Below, piece after piece: positions 8,543-16,217 of a stretch of 64,000 nucleotides of DNA (its first letter is position 1; the number at the start of each line of letters is the position of its first letter). The notes beneath the pieces are model-generated. The model was not told the origin of the DNA, searched no databases, and saw only the letters and a program-made list of their open reading frames with translations. A program made the translations under genes and the position numbers. The DNA is from Cohnella rhizoplanae (GTDB lineage Bacteria; Bacillota; Bacilli; Paenibacillales; Paenibacillaceae), in the NCBI RefSeq assembly GCF_948329515.1, contig NZ_CAOJCN010000019.1, positions 1 through 64,000 on the forward strand. Reading direction: 5' to 3'.

Positions 8543-8747
8543 AAGAGAATCGTCCTCCTCGGCTTGCCTTCCTCTTAGAGTATACAAACAAACTTATTCG
8601 GCGGATAGTGGCCGCGCCGTCTGCCGACTGCATAAGGTCCGTCGCAGCCCCCTTCCTTAAATTGGGAACTTTTGTGCCTTGGCGCTCGTCTACTTATTCG
8701 AGTCCATGATTCCATAATGCCGACACCTCATAAGGAGATGATTTACT

Positions 8748-9917
8748 TTGCATATTCGCGTACCCTTCCTCAGATCCCGGTTTCTCGGCCTGGCGCTCCT
8801 GCTTGCGGCAGGCACCGCGACCGCAGCCGGCGCGATCCCAGCTGACGCCGCCGCTCCGAGGCCCATCAAGCTCGTCGTCAACGGCAACGAGATTGCAGCC
8901 GGTTCCGCGGCGCCATACCTTGATGCCAGCGGCAGCGTGTACGTGCCGGTCCGCATGGTCTCCCAGCTGCTCAAGTCTTACGTCGACTGGGACGGCGTCC
9001 GGAAGCTCGTATCCGTCTATGCGCCCAACCATACGGTGAAGCTGACCCTCGGCGCCAAGACCGCGTTGCATAACGACAAGTCCTTCGCGCTGAACGCGCC
9101 GGCCCGGATGAAGAACAACACCGTGTACGTGCCCGTTCGCTTCGTCGCGCAGTCGCTAGGAGCCGAGGTCAAGTGGCAGAGCGCGCAGCGCACGGTAACG
9201 ATCGACGACGGCGATCCGTACGCCGCGGGCTACGCCATCACGACGACCCCGTCCATGTTCTGGCTGGACAAGAAGACCGGAGACCTCTACCAGTCCGATC
9301 CGTCCAACAGTCCGGCCGTGCTGACCGGGAAGCTCGACTTCAAGCTTCAGGAGTATCTGAGCCTGTCGGTCGACAAACTCGGCGCAGGTGGGTACATGAT
9401 CACGGCCTCGGATATTTACGGCGAACCCCACATCAACGTCCAATATACGACGGCGTACATCAAGAACAAAAAACTGGTCGACCAGTCCGCGGTCCATTAC
9501 TGGCAGCGAATGACGCCGAACGTGACGCGTCTCGGCAGTCAGCCCGTCCTGACGGACGGCAGGACCGTACGGATCCTGAATACCGACGGCACGGTGGATC
9601 ATGCATACGATCTGGCGAAGCTCGGCGGCCTGGACGAAGCGTATGGCGTGGAAGGCATCGGCGCGGGGTACCTGCTCATCCGGCCGAACCGAACCGGGCT
9701 GCTGACGCTGGTCGACCCGGGGACCGGCAAGAAGAAGGAGCTGTACGAGCTGCTCGGTCCCGAGGATCGGGAATACGCCAAGCTGAACGACGTCCCTTAC
9801 CATGGCGACACGTTTACGGTGAGCGGCGAGAGAGACGGCGTCATCGATCTGGATTATGTCGGCGTCAAGGACGGTAAGCACCGCACGCTCACGGTGACGG
9901 TCAAAGATTGGTTGTGA
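8748..9917 (+). CDS. Secreted stalk-domain (copper amine oxidase N-terminal-like) protein
   Basis: The 389-residue product begins with a signal peptide (basic RSRF, then hydrophobic LGLALLLAAG, cleavage near AAAAP, about residue 36). It carries a copper amine oxidase N-terminal 'stalk' domain (about 40-152) with the two typical repeats SVYVPVRMVSQLL and TVYVPVRFVAQSLGAEVKW. The remaining 230 residues look like beta-rich repeats of unknown function. Start is a TTG with AAGGAG 10 nt upstream. Such domains are abundant in Paenibacillaceae cell-surface proteins. With the next gene it interrupts the otherwise conserved pabB-cysK junction and lies on the opposite strand. I do not know its role. Confidence 0.85.
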   Translation: MHIRVPFLRSRFLGLALLLAAGTATAAGAIPADAAAPRPIKLVVNGNEIAAGSAAPYLDASGSVYVPVRMVSQLLKSYVDWDGVRKLVSVYAPNHTVKLTLGAKTALHNDKSFALNAPARMKNNTVYVPVRFVAQSLGAEVKWQSAQRTVTIDDGDPYAAGYAITTTPSMFWLDKKTGDLYQSDPSNSPAVLTGKLDFKLQEYLSLSVDKLGAGGYMITASDIYGEPHINVQYTTAYIKNKKLVDQSAVHYWQRMTPNVTRLGSQPVLTDGRTVRILNTDGTVDHAYDLAKLGGLDEAYGVEGIGAGYLLIRPNRTGLLTLVDPGTGKKKELYELLGPEDREYAKLNDVPYHGDTFTVSGERDGVIDLDYVGVKDGKHRTLTVTVKDWL

Positions 9918-9946
9918 GTCGCGATCCGACTCCATGAATACTCCGA

Positions 9947-9977
9947 AGTCCCGCCGCCGGCGGGGCTTGTTACTTTT
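9947..9977 (+). terminator. Possible terminator after the stalk-domain gene
   Basis: AGTCCCGCC (9947-9955) and GGCGGGGCT (9959-9967) form a 9-bp stem with a G-U pair and a 3-nt loop, followed by TGTTACTTTT. The T-tract is interrupted, so termination may be partial. Confidence 0.55.
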
Positions 9978-10028
9978 CGGACGAGAACGGGTACTTGACG
10001 GCAGACGGATTTAGAGGAGCGTAGCATC

Positions 10029-11465
10029 ATGAGCATACAGGATGGCAATCCGGCAAAAAGACCCGTCATCGCGTTGACCGGCGCGAGCGGCTATATCGGC
10101 CGCAATCTGCTCAAGCGGCTGACGCCGTTCGCGGACGTGATCGCGCTGTCGCGCGGCGAGGGCCGGGAGGATCAGCCCCACGTGACTTGGCGCTCATGCG
10201 ACCTTTTCTCGCTGATCGATGCCGAACGGGGGCTGGAGGGCGCGGATTACGCGGTGTACCTGGTTCACTCCATGCTCCCTTCGGCCAAGCTCACGCAAGC
10301 CCGGTTCGAGGATATGGACGTGCTGCTCGCCGATCACTTCGCCAGGGCCGCCAGCAGGAAGGGCGTACGCCAGATTGTCTACCTGAGCGGCATCATCCCG
10401 CCCGACGTCCCGCCGAGCGAGCTGTCCCGCCATCTTAGGAGCCGGCTTGAAGTGGAAAAGGTGCTCGCTTCGTACGGCGTACCCGTGACGACGCTGCGCG
10501 CCGGCCTGATCGTGGGGCCCGAGGGTTCTTCTTTTCCAATCCTGCTGAAGCTCGTGCGACGCCTGCCCGTCATGATCCTCCCCAGGTGGACGCGCACGCT
10601 CACGCACGCGATCGCCCTATCAGAAGTTCTGGATGCGTTGACGGCGACGATCGGACGGACCGACCTGTATCGACGCGCGATCGATATCGGCGGACCCGAC
10701 GTTATGACCTACCAGCAGATGCTCGGCCAGACGGCGGAGGCGCTGGGGAAGAAGCTCCTTTTTATCCCGTTTCCCGCCTTTTCCGTGTACCTGTCCCGTC
10801 TATGGCTCGCCCTGGTTACCGGAACGCCCAAGGAGATGGCCTATCCGCTGATCGAGAGCCTCGTGCACCCCATGGTTGCCAAGCCCGAGGCGCGGGAGAG
10901 CGGCATCGGCGAGGGCGTCGTTTCGTTTCGACAGGCGGCGGAGGAAGCGATCCGGCAGGAACGGGACAAAGCGATCCGCGACGGCCGCGCCGCGAGCGGG
11001 AAAAAGCGAAAATCGCGCGGAGGGGCGGCGAAGTCGGACGTACGCTCCGTGCAGCGCGTCAAGCTGCCTGCCGGAATGAACGCCGGCAACGCCGCGAAGT
11101 CATACCTGGTCTGGCTGAACCGGTGCGCGGGACCGTTGATCAAGGTCGTGCACGACAGGGCGCACATCTACCGGATCCGCGTGGCGGGTCGGAAGGCGCC
11201 CTTGCTCGAGCTTACTTATTCTACGGAGCGGAGTTCGCCGACCCGGGCGTTGTACTATATCACGGGCGGCTCCTTCTCGAGCCGCAAGGAGACGCATCGC
11301 GGCCGGCTGGAATTCCTGCAGGTACCGAACTCCGACGAGTGCATCATCGCGATTCACGATTATTTGCCGGCGCTGCCCTGGTTTATTTATAAATACTCGC
11401 AGGCCAAGATTCACTTGTGGGTGATGTACGCGTTTCGGCGCTTTTTGAAAAAGCATATCCGTTGA
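10029..11465 (+). CDS. NAD(P)-binding epimerase/dehydratase-like protein (atypical SDR, YbjT-like)
   Basis: The 478-residue protein starts with a Rossmann fold: TGASGYIGRNLL (about 18-29) as dinucleotide-binding loop, then YLSGIIPP and LRAGLIVGPEGSSF typical of NmrA/YbjT-like atypical SDR proteins. The C-terminal 150 residues contain a basic stretch (KKRKSRGG, near residue 325) and a conserved-looking tail ending in a hydrophobic/aromatic segment. YbjT family members are similar in length with a C-terminal DUF2867-like part. Substrate unknown. GAGGAG lies 9 nt before the ATG. It is convergent with cysK and ends 87 nt from it. Confidence 0.8.
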   Translation: MSIQDGNPAKRPVIALTGASGYIGRNLLKRLTPFADVIALSRGEGREDQPHVTWRSCDLFSLIDAERGLEGADYAVYLVHSMLPSAKLTQARFEDMDVLLADHFARAASRKGVRQIVYLSGIIPPDVPPSELSRHLRSRLEVEKVLASYGVPVTTLRAGLIVGPEGSSFPILLKLVRRLPVMILPRWTRTLTHAIALSEVLDALTATIGRTDLYRRAIDIGGPDVMTYQQMLGQTAEALGKKLLFIPFPAFSVYLSRLWLALVTGTPKEMAYPLIESLVHPMVAKPEARESGIGEGVVSFRQAAEEAIRQERDKAIRDGRAASGKKRKSRGGAAKSDVRSVQRVKLPAGMNAGNAAKSYLVWLNRCAGPLIKVVHDRAHIYRIRVAGRKAPLLELTYSTERSSPTRALYYITGGSFSSRKETHRGRLEFLQVPNSDECIIAIHDYLPALPWFIYKYSQAKIHLWVMYAFRRFLKKHIR

Positions 11466-11504
11466 TGGAGCGGGGCTGCGGAGCGCTCCAGCCCTTCGGC
11501 TACG

Positions 11505-11537
11505 CAAAAATCCGGCCGCCCCGAAGGGCGGCCGGAT
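11505..11537 (-). terminator. Intrinsic terminator of cysK
   Basis: A perfect 12-bp stem (11510-11521 with 11526-11537, loop of 4) followed on the minus strand by TTTTT. It lies between the convergent cysK and epimerase-like genes and may also slow transcription from the other side. Confidence 0.88.
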
Positions 11538-11551
11538 CGTCTGCCTGGCTA

Positions 11552-12490
11552 TTAGTTCTCGAAGTTGAACAGAGGCGTGCTCAGGTAGCGTTCGCCGTTG
11601 GAAGGTACGACCGCGACGACGCGCTTGCCGGCGCCGAGCTCCTTCGCCACTTGGAGCGCTGCGAAAATCGCCGCGCCGGAGGAGATGCCGCACAGGATGC
11701 CTTCCTTCTTGGCGGCCGTGCGCGCCCACTCGAAGGCGTCTTCGTTCTCGACCGCGATGATCTGGTCGTAGATCTCGCGATCCAGAATCTCAGGCACGAA
11801 GTTCGCGCCGATGCCCTGGATCTTGTGAGGACCGGCTTTGCCGCTCGAGAGCAGCGGGGATGCCGCAGGCTCTACGGCAACGATTTTCACGCCGGGGAAG
11901 TTGTCCTTGAGCACCTTGCCGGCGCCGGAGATTGTGCCGCCCGTGCCGATGCCCGCCACGAACGCGTCCAGCTTGCCGTCGAGCGAGTTGATCGCCTCGA
12001 CGATCTCGGGACCCGTCGTCTCGAGATGGATCTTGAGGTTCGCTTTGTTCTTGAACTGATCGGCGAGGAAGTAATCCGGGTTCTCCTTGAGGAGCTCTTC
12101 CGCCTTCTTGACGGCGCCGTTCATGCCTTCGGATCCAGGCGTCAGCACCAGCTCGGCACCGTAGGCGCGAAGCAAGTTGCGACGCTCGAGGCTCATCGTC
12201 TCAGGCATGACGATGACTGCGCGGTAGCCCTTGGCCGCGGCTACGAGCGCGAGGCCGATGCCGGTGTTGCCGCTGGTCGCCTCGACGATCGTGCCGCCGG
12301 GCTTCAGCTTGCCTTCTTTTTCCGCTTCCTCGACGATGCTAATGGCGATCCGGTCCTTGACGCTCGCGCCGGGATTCTGGTACTCCACCTTGACGTACAC
12401 TTCCGCGCTGCCCTCGGGAACGATGCGGTTCAGGCGGACGAGCGGCGTATCTCCGATCAGGTCCGTGATATTCTGCACGATTCTAGCCAT
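11552..12490 (-). CDS. cysK: Cysteine synthase (O-acetylserine sulfhydrylase)
   Basis: PLP enzyme that makes cysteine from O-acetylserine and sulfide. The 312-residue product has the PLP lysine in NPGASVKDRIA (K45), the TSGNTGIGLA substrate loop (about 70-79), the GTGGTISGAGK phosphate-binding loop and SSGAAIFAA near the C-terminus. The ATG at 12490 is preceded by AGGAGGG; eight further in-frame codons upstream start with a weaker ATG. It has its own TTGACA promoter and a CymR-like dyad, so it is probably controlled by cysteine supply, and ends at a strong terminator. The position matches B. subtilis. Confidence 0.96.
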   Translation of the reverse strand: MARIVQNITDLIGDTPLVRLNRIVPEGSAEVYVKVEYQNPGASVKDRIAISIVEEAEKEGKLKPGGTIVEATSGNTGIGLALVAAAKGYRAVIVMPETMSLERRNLLRAYGAELVLTPGSEGMNGAVKKAEELLKENPDYFLADQFKNKANLKIHLETTGPEIVEAINSLDGKLDAFVAGIGTGGTISGAGKVLKDNFPGVKIVAVEPAASPLLSSGKAGPHKIQGIGANFVPEILDREIYDQIIAVENEDAFEWARTAAKKEGILCGISSGAAIFAALQVAKELGAGKRVVAVVPSNGERYLSTPLFNFEN

Positions 12491-12547
12491 GGCGAATAAT
12501 TCCCTCCTCATCATGATAACGGACGGCTTCGTCCCTAATATCCTATT

Positions 12548-12564
12548 CCGACCAATTAAGTCGG
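12548..12564 (-). promoter_or_regulatory. Candidate CymR/Rrf2-type operator of cysK
   Basis: Inverted repeat CCGAC-N7-GTCGG lies just downstream of the predicted cysK transcription start. Rrf2-family repressors such as CymR, the cysteine-metabolism regulator of Bacillales, recognise dyads of this general kind. The assignment rests on motif memory and gene identity only. Confidence 0.5.
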
Positions 12565-12579
12565 CTTTTATCTTTTCTC

Positions 12580-12608
12580 ATCTTATCAACGTTGCCTAAG
12601 ATTGTCAA
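12580..12608 (-). promoter_or_regulatory. Promoter of cysK
   Basis: Minus strand TTGACA (12603-12608), 17-bp spacer, TAAGAT (12580-12585). It starts 22 nt past the parvulin stop codon, giving cysK transcription independent of the upstream operon. Confidence 0.78.
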
Positions 12609-12630
12609 TAGAAGGATAATGCCGCGAAAA

Positions 12631-13599
12631 TTAAAATTGCAGCGCTCCGTCAAGCACGCGGGCCCCGTATTTGTCCAGCAGCGACTGCTCGACCTCGGAC
12701 AAAGACGGCGCTACCGACAGCGCATACTGACGCTTCGCTTCATCCCGCTCCGCCTGCGGCTCCTGCTCTCCCTCGTCCCTGCGTCCCGACAAGAGGACGA
12801 TCTCGTAACCCGCATCGGTGCGTATCGGACCCGCGGCTTCGCCGATCTCGAGCTTCGAAGCCGCTTCCAGCAGCTCCGGCGCCACGAAAGGATCGTCGGA
12901 CTCGACCCACCCGAGGTCTCCGCCGCCTTCCGCGGTCTCCGCATCCTTGGAGTCCGAAGCCGCCAGCTGCGCAAAGTCTTCCCCCTGCTCCAGCAATCCG
13001 AGCAAGCGCTCAGCGTCCTTCTGCTTTTCCACGACGATATGGGACAGCTTCAGCTCCGAGCGCGGCGCGAACGCTTCAGGATGATCGCTCATGTAATGGT
13101 CGACGTCCGTCTCGGTCACGTTGATGCCGCGGATGGCGAGCGCTTCGAGCTGCAGCTTATAGACAAGATCCTTGCGCACGTCCTCGCGGCTCATGCCGAG
13201 CTGGTCCTGCCTGGCGGCATAGAAGGCTTCCAGGCTCCCGTAGCCCTCGCTCGCCTTGCGAAGCTCCCGCTCGACCGCCTCGTCCGATATCGAAATGCCG
13301 TCGGCCTCGGTCTCCTTCTGGACGGCTACCCGGAGCATCATCATCCGGACCGTCTGCTCTCCGTACGAATCGAGCAGCGCGTTCAGCAGCTGCCGCCGGG
13401 TGATGCGCGTCTCTCCTACGATCGCCACGGTATCGCCCGCTCCTCCCGGCGCCCCCGTCATCGAACCCGATGGGATCGGTTCCGTGCCGGGCGGCTCCGC
13501 CGTATGGGCCGGCTTGGCCGTACAGCCCGTCTCGGCAGCCAGCGCCCACGTCAGGGCAAGCAGAACGATCGGCTTCCCCAGCCGCTTCGTCTGCCACAT
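12631..13599 (-). CDS. Parvulin-type peptidyl-prolyl isomerase (PrsA/SurA-like, yacD homologue)
   Basis: Extracytoplasmic folding factor of the PPIC family. The 322-residue protein has an N-terminal hydrophobic segment (about residues 9-22) ending in ETGC; the cysteine could be lipid-modified although glutamate at -3 is not a standard lipobox. A SurA-N-like helical part (about 50-170) is followed by a rotamase domain (about 180-280) with KLSHIVVEKQKDAERLL, GGGDLGWVES and EIGEAAGPIRTDAGYEIV. It lies 24 nt after hslO, as yacD does in B. subtilis between hslO and cysK. Clients are unknown. Confidence 0.88.
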   Translation of the reverse strand: MWQTKRLGKPIVLLALTWALAAETGCTAKPAHTAEPPGTEPIPSGSMTGAPGGAGDTVAIVGETRITRRQLLNALLDSYGEQTVRMMMLRVAVQKETEADGISISDEAVERELRKASEGYGSLEAFYAARQDQLGMSREDVRKDLVYKLQLEALAIRGINVTETDVDHYMSDHPEAFAPRSELKLSHIVVEKQKDAERLLGLLEQGEDFAQLAASDSKDAETAEGGGDLGWVESDDPFVAPELLEAASKLEIGEAAGPIRTDAGYEIVLLSGRRDEGEQEPQAERDEAKRQYALSVAPSLSEVEQSLLDKYGARVLDGALQF

Positions 13600-13623
13600 G
13601 GCCGTATCCCTCCCTTTGCTATA

Positions 13624-14502
13624 TTAAGAAGTCGCGCGTTCCAGAATCCCCCGGAGCTGCTCGCTGTCGAATTGATAAGCTTCATTGCAAAAATGGCAGT
13701 GCACTTCGGCGTGCCCGTCCTCGTCGATCAGCTTGCGAAGCTCCGACTCGCCCATGCTGACGAGCGTACGCTCGACGCGTTCGCGAGAGCAGCCGCAGAC
13801 AAACTTCGGCTCGATCGAATCGTGGATCGTCACGTCGTCGCCGACCAGGAATCGCAATATTCCTTCCGCGGACTCGCCTTGGTCGAGCAGCGCGGTCACG
13901 TGCGGCATCGCCGCGACGGCCTGTTCCAGCCGGGACAGCTGTTCGTCGCTGATGTTGGGCAGTACCTGGATGACGAAGCCGCCGGCATGCAGCACAGAGT
14001 TGTCGGTATCGACGAGAACGCCCAGCCCGACGGCGGACGGCGTCTGCTCCGAGGCCGCGAAGTAATACGTAAAGTCCTCCGCCAGCTCGCCCGAGATGAG
14101 GGGCACGCTGCCGCGGTAAGGCTCCTTGAGGCCGAGATCCTTGGTCACGTTGAGAAAACCCGTCTTGCCGACGGCGCCAGACACGTCGAGCTTGCCCAAG
14201 CTGTTGCTCGGCAGGTGCGTGTGCGGATAATCGACGTAGCCTTTTACTTCGCCGGCGGCGTTGGCGTCGACGACGATCTGGCCGATCGGCCCGTCGCCTT
14301 TGACCTGCACCGTCAGTTTCTCGTCGCCCTTGAGCATGAAGCCCATCATGGCGGCCGCCGTAGCGGCACGGCCCAGCGCGGCCGAAGCCGTCGGGAACGT
14401 GTCGTGTCTCCGCTGCAGCTCGCGCACGAGCTCGGTGGTCTTCGCGCCGAATACGCGCACGGCGCCGCCCCAGGCGGTGCCTCTGATCAGTTCGTCCGTC
14501 AC
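13624..14502 (-). CDS. hslO: Redox-regulated chaperone Hsp33
   Basis: Cytoplasmic holdase activated when its zinc-binding cysteines are oxidised. The 292-residue product has the N-terminal IRGTAWGG start typical of the family, GDGPIGQIVVDAN in the beta core, and the C-terminal redox switch with two cysteine pairs: VCGCS and HCHFC (about residues 236-268), i.e. the CxC...CxxC pattern. It follows coaX by 54 nt, the conserved order of Bacillales. Confidence 0.95.
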   Translation of the reverse strand: MTDELIRGTAWGGAVRVFGAKTTELVRELQRRHDTFPTASAALGRAATAAAMMGFMLKGDEKLTVQVKGDGPIGQIVVDANAAGEVKGYVDYPHTHLPSNSLGKLDVSGAVGKTGFLNVTKDLGLKEPYRGSVPLISGELAEDFTYYFAASEQTPSAVGLGVLVDTDNSVLHAGGFVIQVLPNISDEQLSRLEQAVAAMPHVTALLDQGESAEGILRFLVGDDVTIHDSIEPKFVCGCSRERVERTLVSMGESELRKLIDEDGHAEVHCHFCNEAYQFDSEQLRGILERATS

Positions 14503-14556
14503 TTCATCCGCTCCTTTGCCTCTGTGATGGAGGGCCGGTAAACCCGGCCGCGATTC

Positions 14557-15321
14557 TTATAGATTGCGTTCGTAAATGATTCTTAATCCTTCCAGCGTCA
14601 GCATCGAGTCGACGGTCTCGATCGTCTCCGACTCGCCCGCGATCAGCTCCGCGAGACCGCCCGTCGCGATGACGCGCGGCGTGCAGCGCTGCTCGGCGCA
14701 GATACGCTTCACGATGCCGTCGACTTGACCGGCATAGCCGTAGATCGCGCCGGACTGGATCGCGGCCACCGTGTTGCGGCCGACGACCGCCCGCGGCTTG
14801 GCCAGCTCGACGCGCGGCAGCCTCGCCGCCCGCTGGTAGAGCGCTTCTGCCGAGATGCCGATGCCCGGCACGATCACGCCGCCGAGATAAGCGCCCGCCT
14901 CGTCTATATAATCGAACGTCGTCGCCGTGCCGAAGTCCACGACCACCAGCGGCGCGCCGTAGTGCTCGATGCCGGCGACGGCGTTGACGATCCGATCCGC
15001 GCCGACCTCCTTGGGATTTTCGTAGCGGATATTGAGGCCCGTCTTGATGCCCGGTCCGACGACGAGCGCCTCGCGCCCGACGTACTTGTCGAACAAGCGC
15101 TCGAGCGTATGCATGAGTGGCGGCACGACGCATGACACGATGACGCCGTCGATCTGCGCCGCGCGGATGCCCGCGATGCTGAACAGGTTGGTCAGCATGA
15201 TCCCGTACTCGTCCACCGTGGCCGAGCGGTTCGTGCTGAGCCGCCAGTGATGGAGAAGCTCCGTGCCATCGTACAGGCCGAGCACGATATTGGTGTTCCC
15301 GACGTCGACGACCAGAATCAA
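14557..15321 (-). CDS. coaX: Type III pantothenate kinase
   Basis: ATP-dependent phosphorylation of pantothenate, first step of coenzyme A synthesis. The 254-residue ASKHA-fold protein has DVGNTNIVLGLYDG at the N-terminus (phosphate loop), VVDFGTATTFDYID in the middle and PGIGISAEAL. The TTG start at 15321 overlaps the nadC stop by 4 nt (TTGA) and has AAGGGGG upstream; the open frame further upstream lies within nadC. Coupling to nadC and hslO suggests one operon. Confidence 0.95.
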   Translation of the reverse strand: MILVVDVGNTNIVLGLYDGTELLHHWRLSTNRSATVDEYGIMLTNLFSIAGIRAAQIDGVIVSCVVPPLMHTLERLFDKYVGREALVVGPGIKTGLNIRYENPKEVGADRIVNAVAGIEHYGAPLVVVDFGTATTFDYIDEAGAYLGGVIVPGIGISAEALYQRAARLPRVELAKPRAVVGRNTVAAIQSGAIYGYAGQVDGIVKRICAEQRCTPRVIATGGLAELIAGESETIETVDSMLTLEGLRIIYERNL

Positions 15322-16217
15322 GAGACTTCCCCCTTCTTGATCTCGTTCAGGTCCAGACTGATATCCAGCGCGTTGAAGGAGTGCGTGAGCGCGCCCACGC
15401 TGATCACGTCGACCCCGGATGCCGCGACCTCGCGGACGCGCTCCGGGCGGATGCCGCCGGAAGCTTCCAGCACGATATGCGGCGCGATGCCGCGAAGCTC
15501 GGCGCACGCGGCCTTCATCTGCTCCGGCGACATGTTGTCGAACATGACGACGTTCGCGCCCGCGCGGGCGGCCTCTATCGCCTGCTCGAGCGACTCCACC
15601 TCCACCTCGATCATCATCGTGTGGGGAATGCGCGCCTTCGCCGAAGCGACGGCGGCGGAGATGCCGCCGGCCGCCTTGATATGATTATCCTTGATCATGA
15701 CCGCATCGTACAAGCCGAAGCGGTGATTGCTCGCGCCGCCGACGCGCACGGCGTACTTCTCCAGCGTGCGGTGGCCCGGCGTCGTCTTGCGGGTGTCGGC
15801 GATCCGTGCCGGGAAGCCCTCGGCTGCGTCGACGTAGACGCGGGTCTTGGTCGCGATGCCGGACAGCCGCTGGAGCAGGTTCAGCGCGAGGCGCTCGCCT
15901 GTCAGGATGCTGTGCGTGGCCCCTTCGACGACCGCGAGCACGTTGCCGCGCTCGACCCGGTCGCCGTCATGCGCGCGCGATTCGACGCCCAGCGACGGAT
16001 CCACGATGCCGAATACAAGCCGCATGAGCGGCATGCCCGCCAGCACGCCGGCTTCCTTGGCATGGATGATGCCCTTCGACCGGTGTCCCGCAGGCACCGT
16101 CGACATGGTGCTCACGTCGCCGCTGCCGACGTCCTCGGCCAGCCAGGCCTTCAACTGCGCCTTGACCGCGTCGACCGCCGGTCCCGCGATTTCCCAATCC
16201 TTTTCCGATTCAAACAT
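15318..16217 (-). CDS. nadC: Nicotinate-nucleotide pyrophosphorylase (carboxylating)
   Basis: Converts quinolinate and PRPP to nicotinate mononucleotide with loss of CO2, the last step of the de novo quinolinate branch. The 299-residue product has EDVGSGDVST, TRKTTPGHRTLEKYAV and GGASNHRFGLYDAVMIKDNH, the quinolinate/PRPP-binding signature (about 138-178), and SGGIRPERV near the C-terminus. It overlaps nadB by 8 nt and coaX by 4 nt. Confidence 0.96.
   Translation of the reverse strand: MFESEKDWEIAGPAVDAVKAQLKAWLAEDVGSGDVSTMSTVPAGHRSKGIIHAKEAGVLAGMPLMRLVFGIVDPSLGVESRAHDGDRVERGNVLAVVEGATHSILTGERLALNLLQRLSGIATKTRVYVDAAEGFPARIADTRKTTPGHRTLEKYAVRVGGASNHRFGLYDAVMIKDNHIKAAGGISAAVASAKARIPHTMMIEVEVESLEQAIEAARAGANVVMFDNMSPEQMKAACAELRGIAPHIVLEASGGIRPERVREVAASGVDVISVGALTHSFNALDISLDLNEIKKGEVS

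Noticed and set aside
8543..8747. T-box or trp-type riboswitch upstream of pabB
   Set aside because: No T-box sequence (AGGGTGGNACCGCG-like) or terminator/antiterminator pair is visible in the leader.
12592..14541. 649-codon plus-strand open frame
   Set aside because: Antisense to the parvulin gene and hslO, both firmly identified; composition is that of a shadow frame.
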